This document shows positions 41,377 through 48,419 of a DNA stretch of 64,000 nt, piece by piece. Below the pieces are notes generated by a model, which saw nothing but the letters and a program-made list of their open reading frames with translations, was not told where the DNA came from and ran no database searches. Made by a program: the position numbers and the translations under genes. The first letter of the stretch is position 1. Each line of letters begins with the position of its first letter. This stretch comes from Paenibacillus prosopidis (GTDB lineage Bacteria; Bacillota; Bacilli; Paenibacillales; Paenibacillaceae): NCBI RefSeq assembly GCF_003337375.1, contig NZ_QPJD01000012.1, forward strand, positions 62,001 through 126,000, given 5' to 3'.

Positions 41377-41553
41377 TCAAGCCTCCTTGTAGATGATTAA
41401 GCATTGAGGTAATACTCCAGCATGGGATGTATCCACCATGCAAAAATTGATATCGATGATTATTTCGTCGCCGCTGTTTCTAAGCCAAGTATCTAACTCT
41501 CTAGCATCAATAAGTTCGCTTCTTAATTCACTTGCTTTCCATCCGCTAATCAT
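41377..41553 (-). CDS. Small phage protein
   Basis: 58 residues; ATG at 41553 overlaps the previous stop and has GGAGAG eight bases upstream. Product MISGWKASELRSELIDARELDTWLRN... No family. Confidence 0.5.
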   Translation of the reverse strand: MISGWKASELRSELIDARELDTWLRNSGDEIIIDINFCMVDTSHAGVLPQCLIIYKEA

Positions 41554-41743
41554 TCCGTTCACTCTCCAATTCCCGTATTCTCGATTCAAGCTCTTCAATT
41601 CTCTGCTGCCCTTTCACCATTTCTGAGTAGATAATGGGTAACTCTTTTTCGATAAAGTCGATGATGCGATTCAGTTTGCTGTGTTGCGCCATATACCTTA
41701 TGTCAGATAGGAAGGTGCGTATGGCGTGAATTGCGTGTTTCAT
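41546..41743 (-). CDS. Small coiled-coil phage protein
   Basis: 65 residues; C-terminal coiled coil (QQRIEELESRIRELESERN). Overlaps both neighbours. Confidence 0.5.
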   Translation of the reverse strand: MKHAIHAIRTFLSDIRYMAQHSKLNRIIDFIEKELPIIYSEMVKGQQRIEELESRIRELESERND

Positions 41744-41931
41744 CCTACTCGGTTAGCTTGGGATTCTTCCTCAAGTTGAGCGAAGAATAGATCACGGTGT
41801 AAGCGAACCTTGCTGCCGTGTCTCCATACCGGACGGTGCGGCTCCTTCATGATTTCGTAAGCTGTCGAGCGGTGACAGGAGCAGATTTCAGCAACGTGGG
41901 ATGCAGATAGTAGTAGTGGATACTCTTTCAT
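41740..41931 (-). CDS. Helix-turn-helix protein (excisionase/MerR-like)
   Basis: 63 residues: LLLSASHVAEICSCHRSTAYEIMKEPHRPVWRHGSKVRLHRDLFFAQL, the winged-helix pattern of Xis-like HTH_17 proteins. It may act as excisionase or as an early regulator. It lies between the antirepressor and the small-gene cluster. Confidence 0.7.
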   Translation of the reverse strand: MKEYPLLLSASHVAEICSCHRSTAYEIMKEPHRPVWRHGSKVRLHRDLFFAQLEEESQANRVG

Positions 41932-41943
41932 GGGTGGGCCTCC

Positions 41944-42684
41944 TTATGCAGATTCTTTTTTCAGGAATTTATTGATGAAGTAAATCTGACCTTTGCCTGT
42001 AATCTTGGTTGTGCGAGTCATTTTAACGCCTTCGCTGGCACTTGATCGTTGGCCTAACTTGATTTCCATAATTCCGAGATTCATTGATCGCTGAGTCGGC
42101 ATGTTGTATTCGCTGCCACCCTTAATGAGGTACCCTTCGTCTCGAAGGTATTGGAATAGTCGCTTCTCACCAATGTCGATTCCGTTTTGTTTCAGAAGCT
42201 TTGCCATGTCGTTAATGAGGATGGCGTCCTTCGATACCTGCATCGATTCGGCGTACAATACAAGAGGACGATCCGATTCAATCTTTGCCTCCGCTTGCAG
42301 CCTGAGTTGTTTCTCTTCTTTCCAGTTCTGAGCGATTTGGATTATCGTGTCAGGGTTGTACAGGAATTTTTCAATGTCGTTGTTAAGCCCGTCACGCATC
42401 CGATTAAACTCACCGATGTACATTTCTTTGAAGCGAGCCGCATCTTTGCCGGTATACCCCATTACGAGAAAAGAAAATCCATCCTGAGTGATAAGATATT
42501 TTGGGTAAGAACGGTTCATTTCATCTTGATAGTTGATCTGTGCAAAATTGCGTTGATTGAATTCTTCGCTACATTCGAGGTTTCGTATATCCCTCATCAC
42601 ATCTGCATGTCGCTTTCCGAATGTCTCAGCTACCGTGAGGCTGTCTGTAACTGGTCGGTTGTTTTCGATGAATACTAACTTCAT
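41944..42684 (-). CDS. Rha-family antirepressor with ANT/KilA-C-type C-terminal domain
   Basis: 246 residues. The N-terminal 100 residues match the Rha family (VADVAETFGKRHADVMRDIRNL-like TVAETFGKRHADVMRDIRNLECS, YLITQDGFSFLVMGYTGKDAARFKEMYIGEFN). The C-terminal half carries the phage antirepressor domain (LLKQNGIDIGEKRLFQYLRDEGYLI). ATG at 42684 with AAGGAGG upstream. It probably promotes induction by interfering with the repressor. Confidence 0.88.
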   Translation of the reverse strand: MKLVFIENNRPVTDSLTVAETFGKRHADVMRDIRNLECSEEFNQRNFAQINYQDEMNRSYPKYLITQDGFSFLVMGYTGKDAARFKEMYIGEFNRMRDGLNNDIEKFLYNPDTIIQIAQNWKEEKQLRLQAEAKIESDRPLVLYAESMQVSKDAILINDMAKLLKQNGIDIGEKRLFQYLRDEGYLIKGGSEYNMPTQRSMNLGIMEIKLGQRSSASEGVKMTRTTKITGKGQIYFINKFLKKESA

Positions 42685-42697
42685 GGTTATTCCTCCT

Positions 42698-42877
42698 TTA
42701 ATAAATGGTTCTAACGTGCCAGAATAGTGACTTTGGATAAAAGAAGTACATCTTCTTTTCTGAACCAACTCTAAAGCCGCCATCAACTTCCATAATTACT
42801 TGGTCGCTACCTAAACGCTGCGCACGTTCACGGGCATAAGATAAAGCTTCCTCTTTCGTCTTCTTGAAATATCCCAT
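42698..42877 (-). CDS. 59-residue phage protein
   Basis: ATG at 42877; product MGYFKKTKEEALSYARERAQ ... FWHVRTIY, a helix followed by a small beta sheet. It lies between the Cro-like and antirepressor genes. A GGAAGGTGG is 11-17 bases upstream. No family. Confidence 0.5.
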   Translation of the reverse strand: MGYFKKTKEEALSYARERAQRLGSDQVIMEVDGGFRVGSEKKMYFFYPKSLFWHVRTIY

Positions 42878-42928
42878 TGTTAATTACCACCTTCCATAAA
42901 TTTCATTAGTGTCGTAAACTAATGGATA

Positions 42929-43162
42929 TTAGGCTGTTATTTCCTTTTTAAGCGTTTCGCTTAGTTTGGGGTAAAAAGAAATCTTCATTTCTACTCCCAT
43001 GGCATCAGCAATCAACAATAAGTCTTCTGAGTTAACACCGCGTCTACCTTTTGTGATCGCGCTATACCATGCAACAGTGTGTCCACAGTGTTCTGCAATG
43101 TGTGTTTTTGTAATACCTTTTTCTTTACGAAGCTTCTCAATTTGATTGACAACTTTATTCAT
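42929..43162 (-). CDS. Cro-like XRE-family regulator
   Basis: 77 residues with an XRE helix-turn-helix (LRKEKGITKTHIAEHCGHTVAWYSAITKGRRGV) and a short C-terminal extension. ATG at 43162 with GGGAGG upstream. It is divergent from the CI-like repressor and shares the operator region 43179-43278. A further operator copy lies inside its own 3' end. Confidence 0.85.
   Translation of the reverse strand: MNKVVNQIEKLRKEKGITKTHIAEHCGHTVAWYSAITKGRRGVNSEDLLLIADAMGVEMKISFYPKLSETLKKEITA
42949..42963. promoter_or_regulatory. Extra repressor operator inside the cro-like gene
   Basis: TAAGCGTTTCGCTTA is identical to the operator at 43214-43228 and lies about 250 bp from it, within the last codons of the cro-like gene. 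It may support DNA looping by repressor dimers. Confidence 0.6.
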
Positions 43163-43178
43163 TTTCTCACCTCCCAAT

Positions 43179-43278
43179 TAAGCGTTACGCTTAGCCATGG
43201 GTTAAATATACATTAAGCGTTTCGCTTAGTCAACAACAAATTTAGGCTTTTCGCTCAATAACTTATTCGTAACGCTTA
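43179..43278. promoter_or_regulatory. Repressor/Cro operator cluster of the lysogeny switch
   Basis: Perfect palindromic sites TAAGCGTTACGCTTA (43179-43193) and TAAGCGTTTCGCTTA (43214-43228), plus degenerate copies at 43243-43257 and 43264-43278. They fill the space between divergent XRE genes. Confidence 0.8.
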
Positions 43279-43321
43279 ATGTTGATATATTGATAATAGA
43301 AACAAGGAGGTGTGACCGTAG

Positions 43322-43672
43322 TTGAAGACGCTTGGGGAACGATTGAAATATGCGAGAGAAAAGAAAAGGTATACACAAATCGAGGTAGCCGAAAAATTAG
43401 ATATATCTAATGGTGCTATTTCGGGATACGAAAGAAACTACAGGGATCCTGATACAGATACGCTTAATAAACTTGCTACTTTATATGATGTTACTCCGAA
43501 TTGGTTGCTGGGAAGGAATGAAAAAGAGAGCGAGTTTTCGCTCCCTGAAAGTGTATATGAACATGTTATCAGAGAGGCAGAGGAAAAATATGGCGTCAAC
43601 CTCCGGGATGATCCGGTTGTAAATGCAACACTACGCGAGTTGATACTGGGGATTGCAAAGTCAAAGCAATAA
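43322..43672 (+). CDS. CI-like XRE-family phage repressor
   Basis: 116 residues: N-terminal helix-turn-helix (LKYAREKKRYTQIEVAEKLDISNGAISGYERNYRDPDTDTLNKLATLYDV) and a short C-terminal dimerisation part. There is no LexA-like peptidase domain, so induction probably uses the antirepressor. The start is a TTG after AAGGAGGTG. It maintains lysogeny through the adjacent TAAGCG-type operators. Confidence 0.88.
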   Translation: MKTLGERLKYAREKKRYTQIEVAEKLDISNGAISGYERNYRDPDTDTLNKLATLYDVTPNWLLGRNEKESEFSLPESVYEHVIREAEEKYGVNLRDDPVVNATLRELILGIAKSKQ

Positions 43673-43754
43673 AGTCTATAAGACCGTTTTTCGTTTCTTT
43701 TATTTCTGTTTTATTAATGATATTCAAAGCCAGCTTACGTAAATTATCATCCAT
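43596..43754 (-). CDS. Possible 52-residue protein antisense to the repressor end
   Basis: ATG at 43754 with AAGGGG eight bases upstream; the first 30 residues look natural (MDDNLRKLALNIINKTEIKETK), while the rest overlaps the repressor gene on the other strand. Uncertain. Confidence 0.3.
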   Translation of the reverse strand: MDDNLRKLALNIINKTEIKETKNGLIDFIALTLQSPVSTRVVLHLQPDHPGG

Positions 43755-43876
43755 TCGCGCAACCCCTTGTCTTTTGATGCAGCCGCTTATTAGTAAGTAC
43801 ATGATAGCATATCGACCGAAAAATAGGAACGTTTGTTCTTATTTTTGTTCGTAAAATTGAAAAAGGTGGCACGGAT

Positions 43877-44095
43877 ATGGAACTTGTACCCGTCCGCTGC
43901 CGAGTTCCTGAACTGCTTTACCGGATGGGAAAGGATCAACAATGGCTTGCTGATAAGTCCGGTAAAGGCAGACAAAAAATATCTGACTATTGCACAATGA
44001 GGTCCATAATGAATATTAGGACAGCCGCACTACTGGCCTATTATCTCAAATGTGAAATTGATGATATATATGTATGGGAATGGCAGCAGAAGTAG
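43877..44095 (+). CDS. XRE-like small DNA-binding protein
   Basis: 72 residues with a Cro/C1-type helix-turn-helix (LLYRMGKDQQWLADKSGKGRQKISDYCTMRSIMNIRTAALLAYYLKC). ATG preceded by AAAGGTGG. It lies between the repressor and the LytTR gene in the lysogeny module. Confidence 0.7.
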   Translation: MELVPVRCRVPELLYRMGKDQQWLADKSGKGRQKISDYCTMRSIMNIRTAALLAYYLKCEIDDIYVWEWQQK

Positions 44096-44462
44096 CATTG
44101 CTACTTCCCGAGACGTGTACACGAAATGAAGTACAAGATGCCTAATTCGACCTGAACAAACGTTTCAATGTCCGTGTATGTTGCAAGTAATTCCACAGCT
44201 GACCGCTCTTAACCTCCTCATATTTGTAAGCGTATACAACCCTTAAGATAACCGTATTCTCCCCCTTTCGTACCTATCGGATAAACTTCCATGGTTCTTC
44301 TAATATTTCTAATATTCGACTTTTGTCTACAGTATGGAACGGAAATCAATCCCAGTCAAGAACGGAATAGTGCGCATATTCCGTTATATTCGGGGTAACA
44401 ATACCTAATGTATAATGGGGAGTTGGACTCATTGTAACAAATAACAAAGGGGCCTTGGATTT
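44096..44462. other. Intergenic region upstream of the LytTR gene
   Basis: About 365 bp without a gene. It holds a perfect 9-bp inverted repeat AACGGAATA / TATTCCGTT (44361-44385, 7-nt spacer) and a TATAAT at 44411-44416, likely the promoter of the LytTR gene with its operator. Confidence 0.55.
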
Positions 44463-44804
44463 ATGCAAGCACCGGTAATCGATACGTCCATAAAAAATGC
44501 ATTTATGTTGGATATGTCGGAGGCAACATTTATCCACTTGGGTGCCAATAGGAGGGATCTCTTGTTTGCCAGGCAAAGTAGCACATTACGGCTAGTGCGG
44601 AATATTCAAGAAATGTCTGCTGCATTGGATGGAACAGATTTTCTTCGCGTGAATCAGGACATCATTGTAAACATGAAACGGGCTAAGTACAATCCTAAAG
44701 AATACACACTCTCATTTGATCCTTCCGGTTCAGAGCAAATATCATCATGTTACGTTTCAAGAGACAATAGATCCAAGGTGAAAAAATGGTTTATGACATA
44801 CTGA
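44463..44804 (+). CDS. Stand-alone LytTR DNA-binding protein
   Basis: 113 residues forming a single LytTR domain (MLDMSEATFIHLGANRRDLLFARQSSTLRLVRNIQEMSAAL, FLRVNQDIIVNMKRAKYN, SRDNRSKVKKWF). There is no receiver domain. It lies directly before the integrase gene and has its own terminator, so it is expressed in the lysogen. It may act as an autonomous regulator of host or phage genes. Confidence 0.75.
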   Translation: MQAPVIDTSIKNAFMLDMSEATFIHLGANRRDLLFARQSSTLRLVRNIQEMSAALDGTDFLRVNQDIIVNMKRAKYNPKEYTLSFDPSGSEQISSCYVSRDNRSKVKKWFMTY

Positions 44805-44807
44805 AGT

Positions 44808-44835
44808 AAGCCTCCATAACTTGGGGGCTTTTCTA
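44808..44835 (+). terminator. Terminator of the LytTR gene
   Basis: AAGCCTCC / GGGGGCTT stem with a 7-nt loop followed by TTTTC. Confidence 0.75.
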
Positions 44836-44888
44836 TTTGTACGTATCCTACTTATAATAAAGCAAAGGAATTCATTGGGAGGGATACA

Positions 44889-46064
44889 ATGGCCAGTATA
44901 AAAAAGGATGGAGATTCGTGGTTATTTGTCTTGGACTTGCCGCGAGATCCAGTGACCAATAAGAGAAGGCAAGCGAAGCGTCGGGGATTCAAGACGAAGA
45001 AGGACGCACAAGCTGCGGCTGCTGCGCTTCTTCATGAGTTGACCAAGGGGACGCACATAGAAGAGACTGACATGTCATTTGAAGCGTTCAGCAAAGTATG
45101 GATAAGTGACTATGCCCATCTTGGAGGCGTGAAGGAGAGCACCGTTCGAGCGCGTAATAATGAGGTTCTTATTTTACTCCGATATTTCAATCAGATTCCA
45201 ATAAAGAACATCACGAAGAAAATGTACCAAACCGCGATTACAGATATGAAAAAGTCTGGGTTAGCAGATAACACCATCAGCGGCGTGCATGGAGCTGGAA
45301 GGATGATCTTTAAGCGTGCAATGGAACAGGATTTGATTAAAGCTGATCCTACACAGTTCACTCGTTTACCTCGAACGGTGACCACTGTAGATGACCTGGA
45401 GAACCGCGTGGACATTCCGAAGTATTTGGAGAAGGAAGAGTTGGCTCTGTTCCTTAAAACGGCTTTGGAGAAGGGGTTTGATGGAGATTACGAAACATTC
45501 CTCACACTAGCCTATACCGGCATGAGGATCGGAGAGTTCGTTGTGCTGCGTGAGTCTGATATAAACTTTGAAGAAAGTACGATCAGCATCACGAAAACAT
45601 ATTATAACCCAACAAATAATATGGTTAATTACAAACTGCAAACGCCCAAGACCAAAAAATCAACCCGGGTTATCGAGGTTGACCAAATGGTGACCAATGC
45701 TATTAAGTCCTATGTCTCCAAAACTAAAGAGCTTAAAATGGCCTATCGCACAACTTATTACGACAAAGGTTATATCATGCCAAGCAAAGATAAGCATATG
45801 GGATACCCAAAAACGATTAAACATTATGCAACTCGCATGAACCGGTTGTTAAAGCTTGCCGGCTTAAACGAAGCTCTTACTCCCCATTCCCTTCGACATA
45901 CGCATACATCGCTTTTGGCTGAAGCTGGCGTACCCTTGCAGGAGATTATGGACAGGCTCGGTCACAAGGATGATGATACTACCAAACAAGTGTATCTCCA
46001 TGTGACCAAAACGCGAAAAAAAGAGGCTTCACAAAAGTTCGGAGAACTCATGCGAAACCTCTAA
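44889..46064 (+). CDS. int: Phage tyrosine integrase
   Basis: 391 residues: N-terminal arm-binding domain (IKKDGDSWLFVLDLPRD ... KRRGFKTKKDAQAAAAALLHEL), SAM-like core-binding domain (about 60-165), and the catalytic domain with Arg in TGMRIGEF, the LTPHSLRHTH box, the LGHKDDDTT His, and the nucleophile Tyr in QVYLHV. It carries out site-specific integration into the groEL end. The last 15 codons form, on the opposite strand, a hairpin plus T-tract that faces groEL. Confidence 0.95.
   Translation: MASIKKDGDSWLFVLDLPRDPVTNKRRQAKRRGFKTKKDAQAAAAALLHELTKGTHIEETDMSFEAFSKVWISDYAHLGGVKESTVRARNNEVLILLRYFNQIPIKNITKKMYQTAITDMKKSGLADNTISGVHGAGRMIFKRAMEQDLIKADPTQFTRLPRTVTTVDDLENRVDIPKYLEKEELALFLKTALEKGFDGDYETFLTLAYTGMRIGEFVVLRESDINFEESTISITKTYYNPTNNMVNYKLQTPKTKKSTRVIEVDQMVTNAIKSYVSKTKELKMAYRTTYYDKGYIMPSKDKHMGYPKTIKHYATRMNRLLKLAGLNEALTPHSLRHTHTSLLAEAGVPLQEIMDRLGHKDDDTTKQVYLHVTKTRKKEASQKFGELMRNL
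46016..46062 (-). terminator. Substitute groESL terminator inside the int 3' end
   Basis: Read on the minus strand, 46062-46022 forms two 19-nt arms around a TCC loop with one mismatch and three wobble pairs. Six to seven T residues (46022-46016) follow. It begins 86 nt after the groEL stop codon, the same distance as the native terminator from the ancestral stop. It is 38/45 identical to the terminator block at 6000-6044. Confidence 0.75.
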
Positions 46065-46076
46065 ATTCATTCCAGC

Positions 46077-46096
46077 GTGACCAAATTGTGACCAAT
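46077..46096. promoter_or_regulatory. Right integrase arm-type sites
   Basis: GTGACCAAA (46077-46085) and GTGACCAAT (46088-46096), 11 bp apart, lie between int and attR. They repeat the motif found three times inside attL; another copy is in the int end (46002-46010). Confidence 0.6.
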
Positions 46097-46148
46097 ATGG
46101 ACAACCTAGTCCTCGAAACCCTTATATATCAAGGGATTTCGGGGATTC

Positions 46149-47777
46149 TTACATCATTCCGCCCATACCACCCATGCCGCCCATATCAGGCATGCTTGGT
46201 TTGTCTTTTTCCGGCTTATCAGCAACAACAGCTTCAGTTGTCAGGAACATAGCCGCTACGGAAGCCGCGTTTTGAAGAGCCGAACGCGTAACCTTTGCAG
46301 GGTCAACGATACCCGCTTCAAACATGTTTACCCATGTGCCGGTAGCTGCGTTGTAGCCTACGCCGATTGGTTCGTTTTTCAGACGCTCAACGATAACGGA
46401 GCCTTCTTGGCCTGCGTTAGCCGCGATTGTACGAAGCGGCTCTTCGAGGGAACGAAGCACGATGTTAACGCCCGTTTGCTCGTCGCCTTCTGCTTTAACA
46501 GCAGCAACTGCTTTAAATACGTTAATGAGGGCTGTACCGCCGCCCGATACGATACCTTCTTCCACCGCTGCACGAGTGGAGTTGAGGGCATCTTCGATGC
46601 GGAGCTTGCGCTCTTTCAATTCTGTTTCTGTAGCTGCGCCGACTTTGATTACTGCTACGCCGCCGGACAATTTTGCAAGGCGCTCTTGAAGCTTCTCACG
46701 ATCGAAGTCGGAAGTTGTTTCTTCCAGTTGAGCGCGGATTTGGTTCACGCGGGCAACGATGTCAGCGGAGTTGCCGCTGCCGTCAACGATGATCGTTGTT
46801 TCTTTCGTGATACGAACTTGACGTGCGGAACCGAGCGACTCAACGCCAGTCGATTTCAGCTCAAGACCAAGCTCTTCCGTGATCACTTGACCGCCAGTCA
46901 AGGCAGCGATATCCTGCAGCATCGCTTTACGACGGTCGCCGAAGCCAGGAGCTTTAACAGCTACGCAAGTGAACGTTCCACGCAGTTTGTTCACTACGAG
47001 TGTAGCTTGCGCTTCGCCTTCTACGTCTTCTGCAATGATAAGCAATTGTTTGCCGGATTGAACGACCTTCTCAAGAACCGGAAGGATCTCTTGAATGCTC
47101 GCAATTTTTTTGTCCGTGATAAGGATGTAAGGGTTGTCGAGAACCGCTTCCATTTTGTCCGTATCCGTAATCATGTATGGCGATACATATCCGCGGTCAA
47201 ATTGCATACCTTCAACCACTTCAAGCTCTGTAACAAAGCCTTTCGACTCTTCTACAGTGATAACGCCGTCGTTGCCGACTTTCTCCATAGCTTCTGCAAT
47301 CAGTTGTCCAACTTCATCGTCAGCGGATGAGATCGAAGCAACCTGTGCGATCGATTGTTTGCCTTCGATTGGCTTGGAGATTACTTTCAGCTCTTCAACA
47401 GCAGCTTTAACAGCTTTCTCGATACCTTTGCGGATAACCATAGGGTTAGCGCCCGCTGTTACGTTTTTCAAGCCTTCGCGAATCATCGCTTGTGCAAGAA
47501 CGGTAGCTGTAGTTGTACCGTCACCAGCTACATCATTCGTTTTTGTTGCTACTTCTTTAACAAGCTGAGCGCCCATGTTTTCAAAAGCGTCTTCAAGCTC
47601 GATTTCTTTTGCAATGGATACACCGTCATTCGTGATGAGCGGGCTTCCGAATTTTTTCTCCAATACTACGTTGCGGCCTTTTGGACCGAGTGTTACTTTA
47701 ACCGCATTTGCAAGCGCATCAACCCCGCGCAGCATAGCGCGGCGAGCGTCTTCACTAAATTTAATTTCTTTAGCCAT
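46149..47777 (-). CDS. groEL: Chaperonin GroEL (60 kDa), carrying the phage attachment site in its last codons
   Basis: 542 residues, full length, from MAKEIKFSEDARRAMLRGV to the C-terminal GGMGGMGGMM tail. Conserved ATPase elements are visible (LGPKGRNVVLEKKFGSP, NDVAGDGTTTATVLAQ, GGGTALI). It folds proteins in an ATP-driven double ring with GroES. The gene follows groES in one operon under CIRCE/HrcA control. The prophage integrated in its last six codons without changing the protein; only the stop codon and the downstream terminator differ from the ancestral state. Confidence 0.98.
   Translation of the reverse strand: MAKEIKFSEDARRAMLRGVDALANAVKVTLGPKGRNVVLEKKFGSPLITNDGVSIAKEIELEDAFENMGAQLVKEVATKTNDVAGDGTTTATVLAQAMIREGLKNVTAGANPMVIRKGIEKAVKAAVEELKVISKPIEGKQSIAQVASISSADDEVGQLIAEAMEKVGNDGVITVEESKGFVTELEVVEGMQFDRGYVSPYMITDTDKMEAVLDNPYILITDKKIASIQEILPVLEKVVQSGKQLLIIAEDVEGEAQATLVVNKLRGTFTCVAVKAPGFGDRRKAMLQDIAALTGGQVITEELGLELKSTGVESLGSARQVRITKETTIIVDGSGNSADIVARVNQIRAQLEETTSDFDREKLQERLAKLSGGVAVIKVGAATETELKERKLRIEDALNSTRAAVEEGIVSGGGTALINVFKAVAAVKAEGDEQTGVNIVLRSLEEPLRTIAANAGQEGSVIVERLKNEPIGVGYNAATGTWVNMFEAGIVDPAKVTRSALQNAASVAAMFLTTEAVVADKPEKDKPSMPDMGGMGGMGGMM
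46150..46166. repeat. attR core (17-bp direct repeat)
   Basis: TACATCATTCCGCCCAT, identical to attL, encodes the last GroEL codons on the minus strand. Base 46149 is supplied by the phage and makes the stop TAA instead of TAG. Confidence 0.93.
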
Positions 47778-47855
47778 TATCAGTAACCTCCCAAAATAGT
47801 TTAAGTACTTTTATTCTGTACTGTTTTACCTTCTATGTGACCCAAGTTGGGCTGC

Positions 47856-48137
47856 TTATCCGAAAATCGCGTGAATGTCGCTTTCTTTCATAATCAAATA
47901 CTCTTTGCCTTCGTATTTGATCTCTGTACCCGCATATTTGGAGAAAAGAACGCGGTCTCCTTCTTTCACTTCCAAAGCAACACGAACGCCATCCTTCAGC
48001 GTACCGCTGCCAACTGCTACCACTTTACCTTCTTGCGGCTTCTCTTTCGCCGTATCCGGCAATACGATGCCGCTAGCGGTCGTTTCTTCTTTCGCGATTG
48101 GTTCGATCAATACGCGTTCACCCAAAGGTTTGATCAT
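47856..48137 (-). CDS. groES: Co-chaperonin GroES
   Basis: 93 residues (MIKPLGERVLIEPIAKEE ... GSGTLKDGVRVALEVKEGDRVLFSKYAGTEIKYEGKEYLIMKESDIHAIFG), the complete GroES sequence with mobile loop. It caps the GroEL ring. First gene of the operon; a CIRCE operator lies 42 bp upstream of its start. Confidence 0.97.
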   Translation of the reverse strand: MIKPLGERVLIEPIAKEETTASGIVLPDTAKEKPQEGKVVAVGSGTLKDGVRVALEVKEGDRVLFSKYAGTEIKYEGKEYLIMKESDIHAIFG

Positions 48138-48179
48138 TGAAAATAGCCTCCTTCTAAATTTGTCGCTTATTTTATTTCG

Positions 48180-48206
48180 TTAGCACTCATGAGCTTGAAG
48201 TGCTAA
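48180..48206. promoter_or_regulatory. CIRCE operator (HrcA binding site)
   Basis: TTAGCACTC, 9 bp, AAGTGCTAA: the standard CIRCE inverted repeat with one base changed (GAGTGCTAA is usual). It overlaps the start of the groESL transcript, giving heat-inducible control. Confidence 0.93.
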
Positions 48207-48217
48207 CAACCATTTTT

Positions 48218-48246
48218 ATCATACTCATTTTCGCTTTCAATTTCAA
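48218..48246 (-). promoter_or_regulatory. Sigma-A promoter of groESL
   Basis: On the minus strand TTGAAA, 17 bp, TATGAT, placed directly upstream of CIRCE. Confidence 0.8.
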
Positions 48247-48332
48247 GTGCTTAAAATCAATTTTCTGTTAATTTACACAATACCCAATGGATCGACATCC
48301 ATTCCCGAATATTCTTCATGCTTAAATGCAAG

Positions 48333-48366
48333 AAGGCAGGCCATGGACTTCTCCATGGTCTGCCTT
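48333..48366. terminator. Terminator after the DUF2264 gene
   Basis: AAGGCAGgCCATGGA / TCCATGGtCTGCCTT, a 15-bp stem with one wobble and a 4-nt loop, T-rich on both sides. It ends the leftward polysaccharide operon, 54 bp after its last stop codon. Confidence 0.75.
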
Positions 48367-48419
48367 TCCTTATGAATCGTATGCTGTAGAATAGGTTTGC
48401 TTGCAAGCGCGGACGCTCC

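Larger units (their letters stand above)
9430..46166. mobile_element. Complete-looking temperate prophage integrated in the 3' end of groEL
   Basis: The element is bounded by a 17-bp direct repeat (TACATCATTCCGCCCAT) at 9430-9446 and 46150-46166. It encodes a tyrosine integrase next to the right repeat, a lysogeny switch, replication and recombination genes, late regulator, terminase, portal, scaffold, capsid, tail and lysis genes. The structural set lacks tape measure, tail tube and sheath genes and includes a P22-like adaptor, a beta-propeller-like tail hub, a beta-helix tailspike and large internal-protein-like genes, so a short-tailed virion is likely. Nearly all genes outside the lysogeny module point left. 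The only clearly decayed gene is a C5-methyltransferase remnant; all core modules look intact. Confidence 0.95.

Noticed and set aside
46272..47330. 352-codon frame antisense to groEL
   Set aside because: groEL is one of the most conserved genes; the antisense frame is rich in Cys, Phe and Arg as expected from mirror codons and has no ribosome site.
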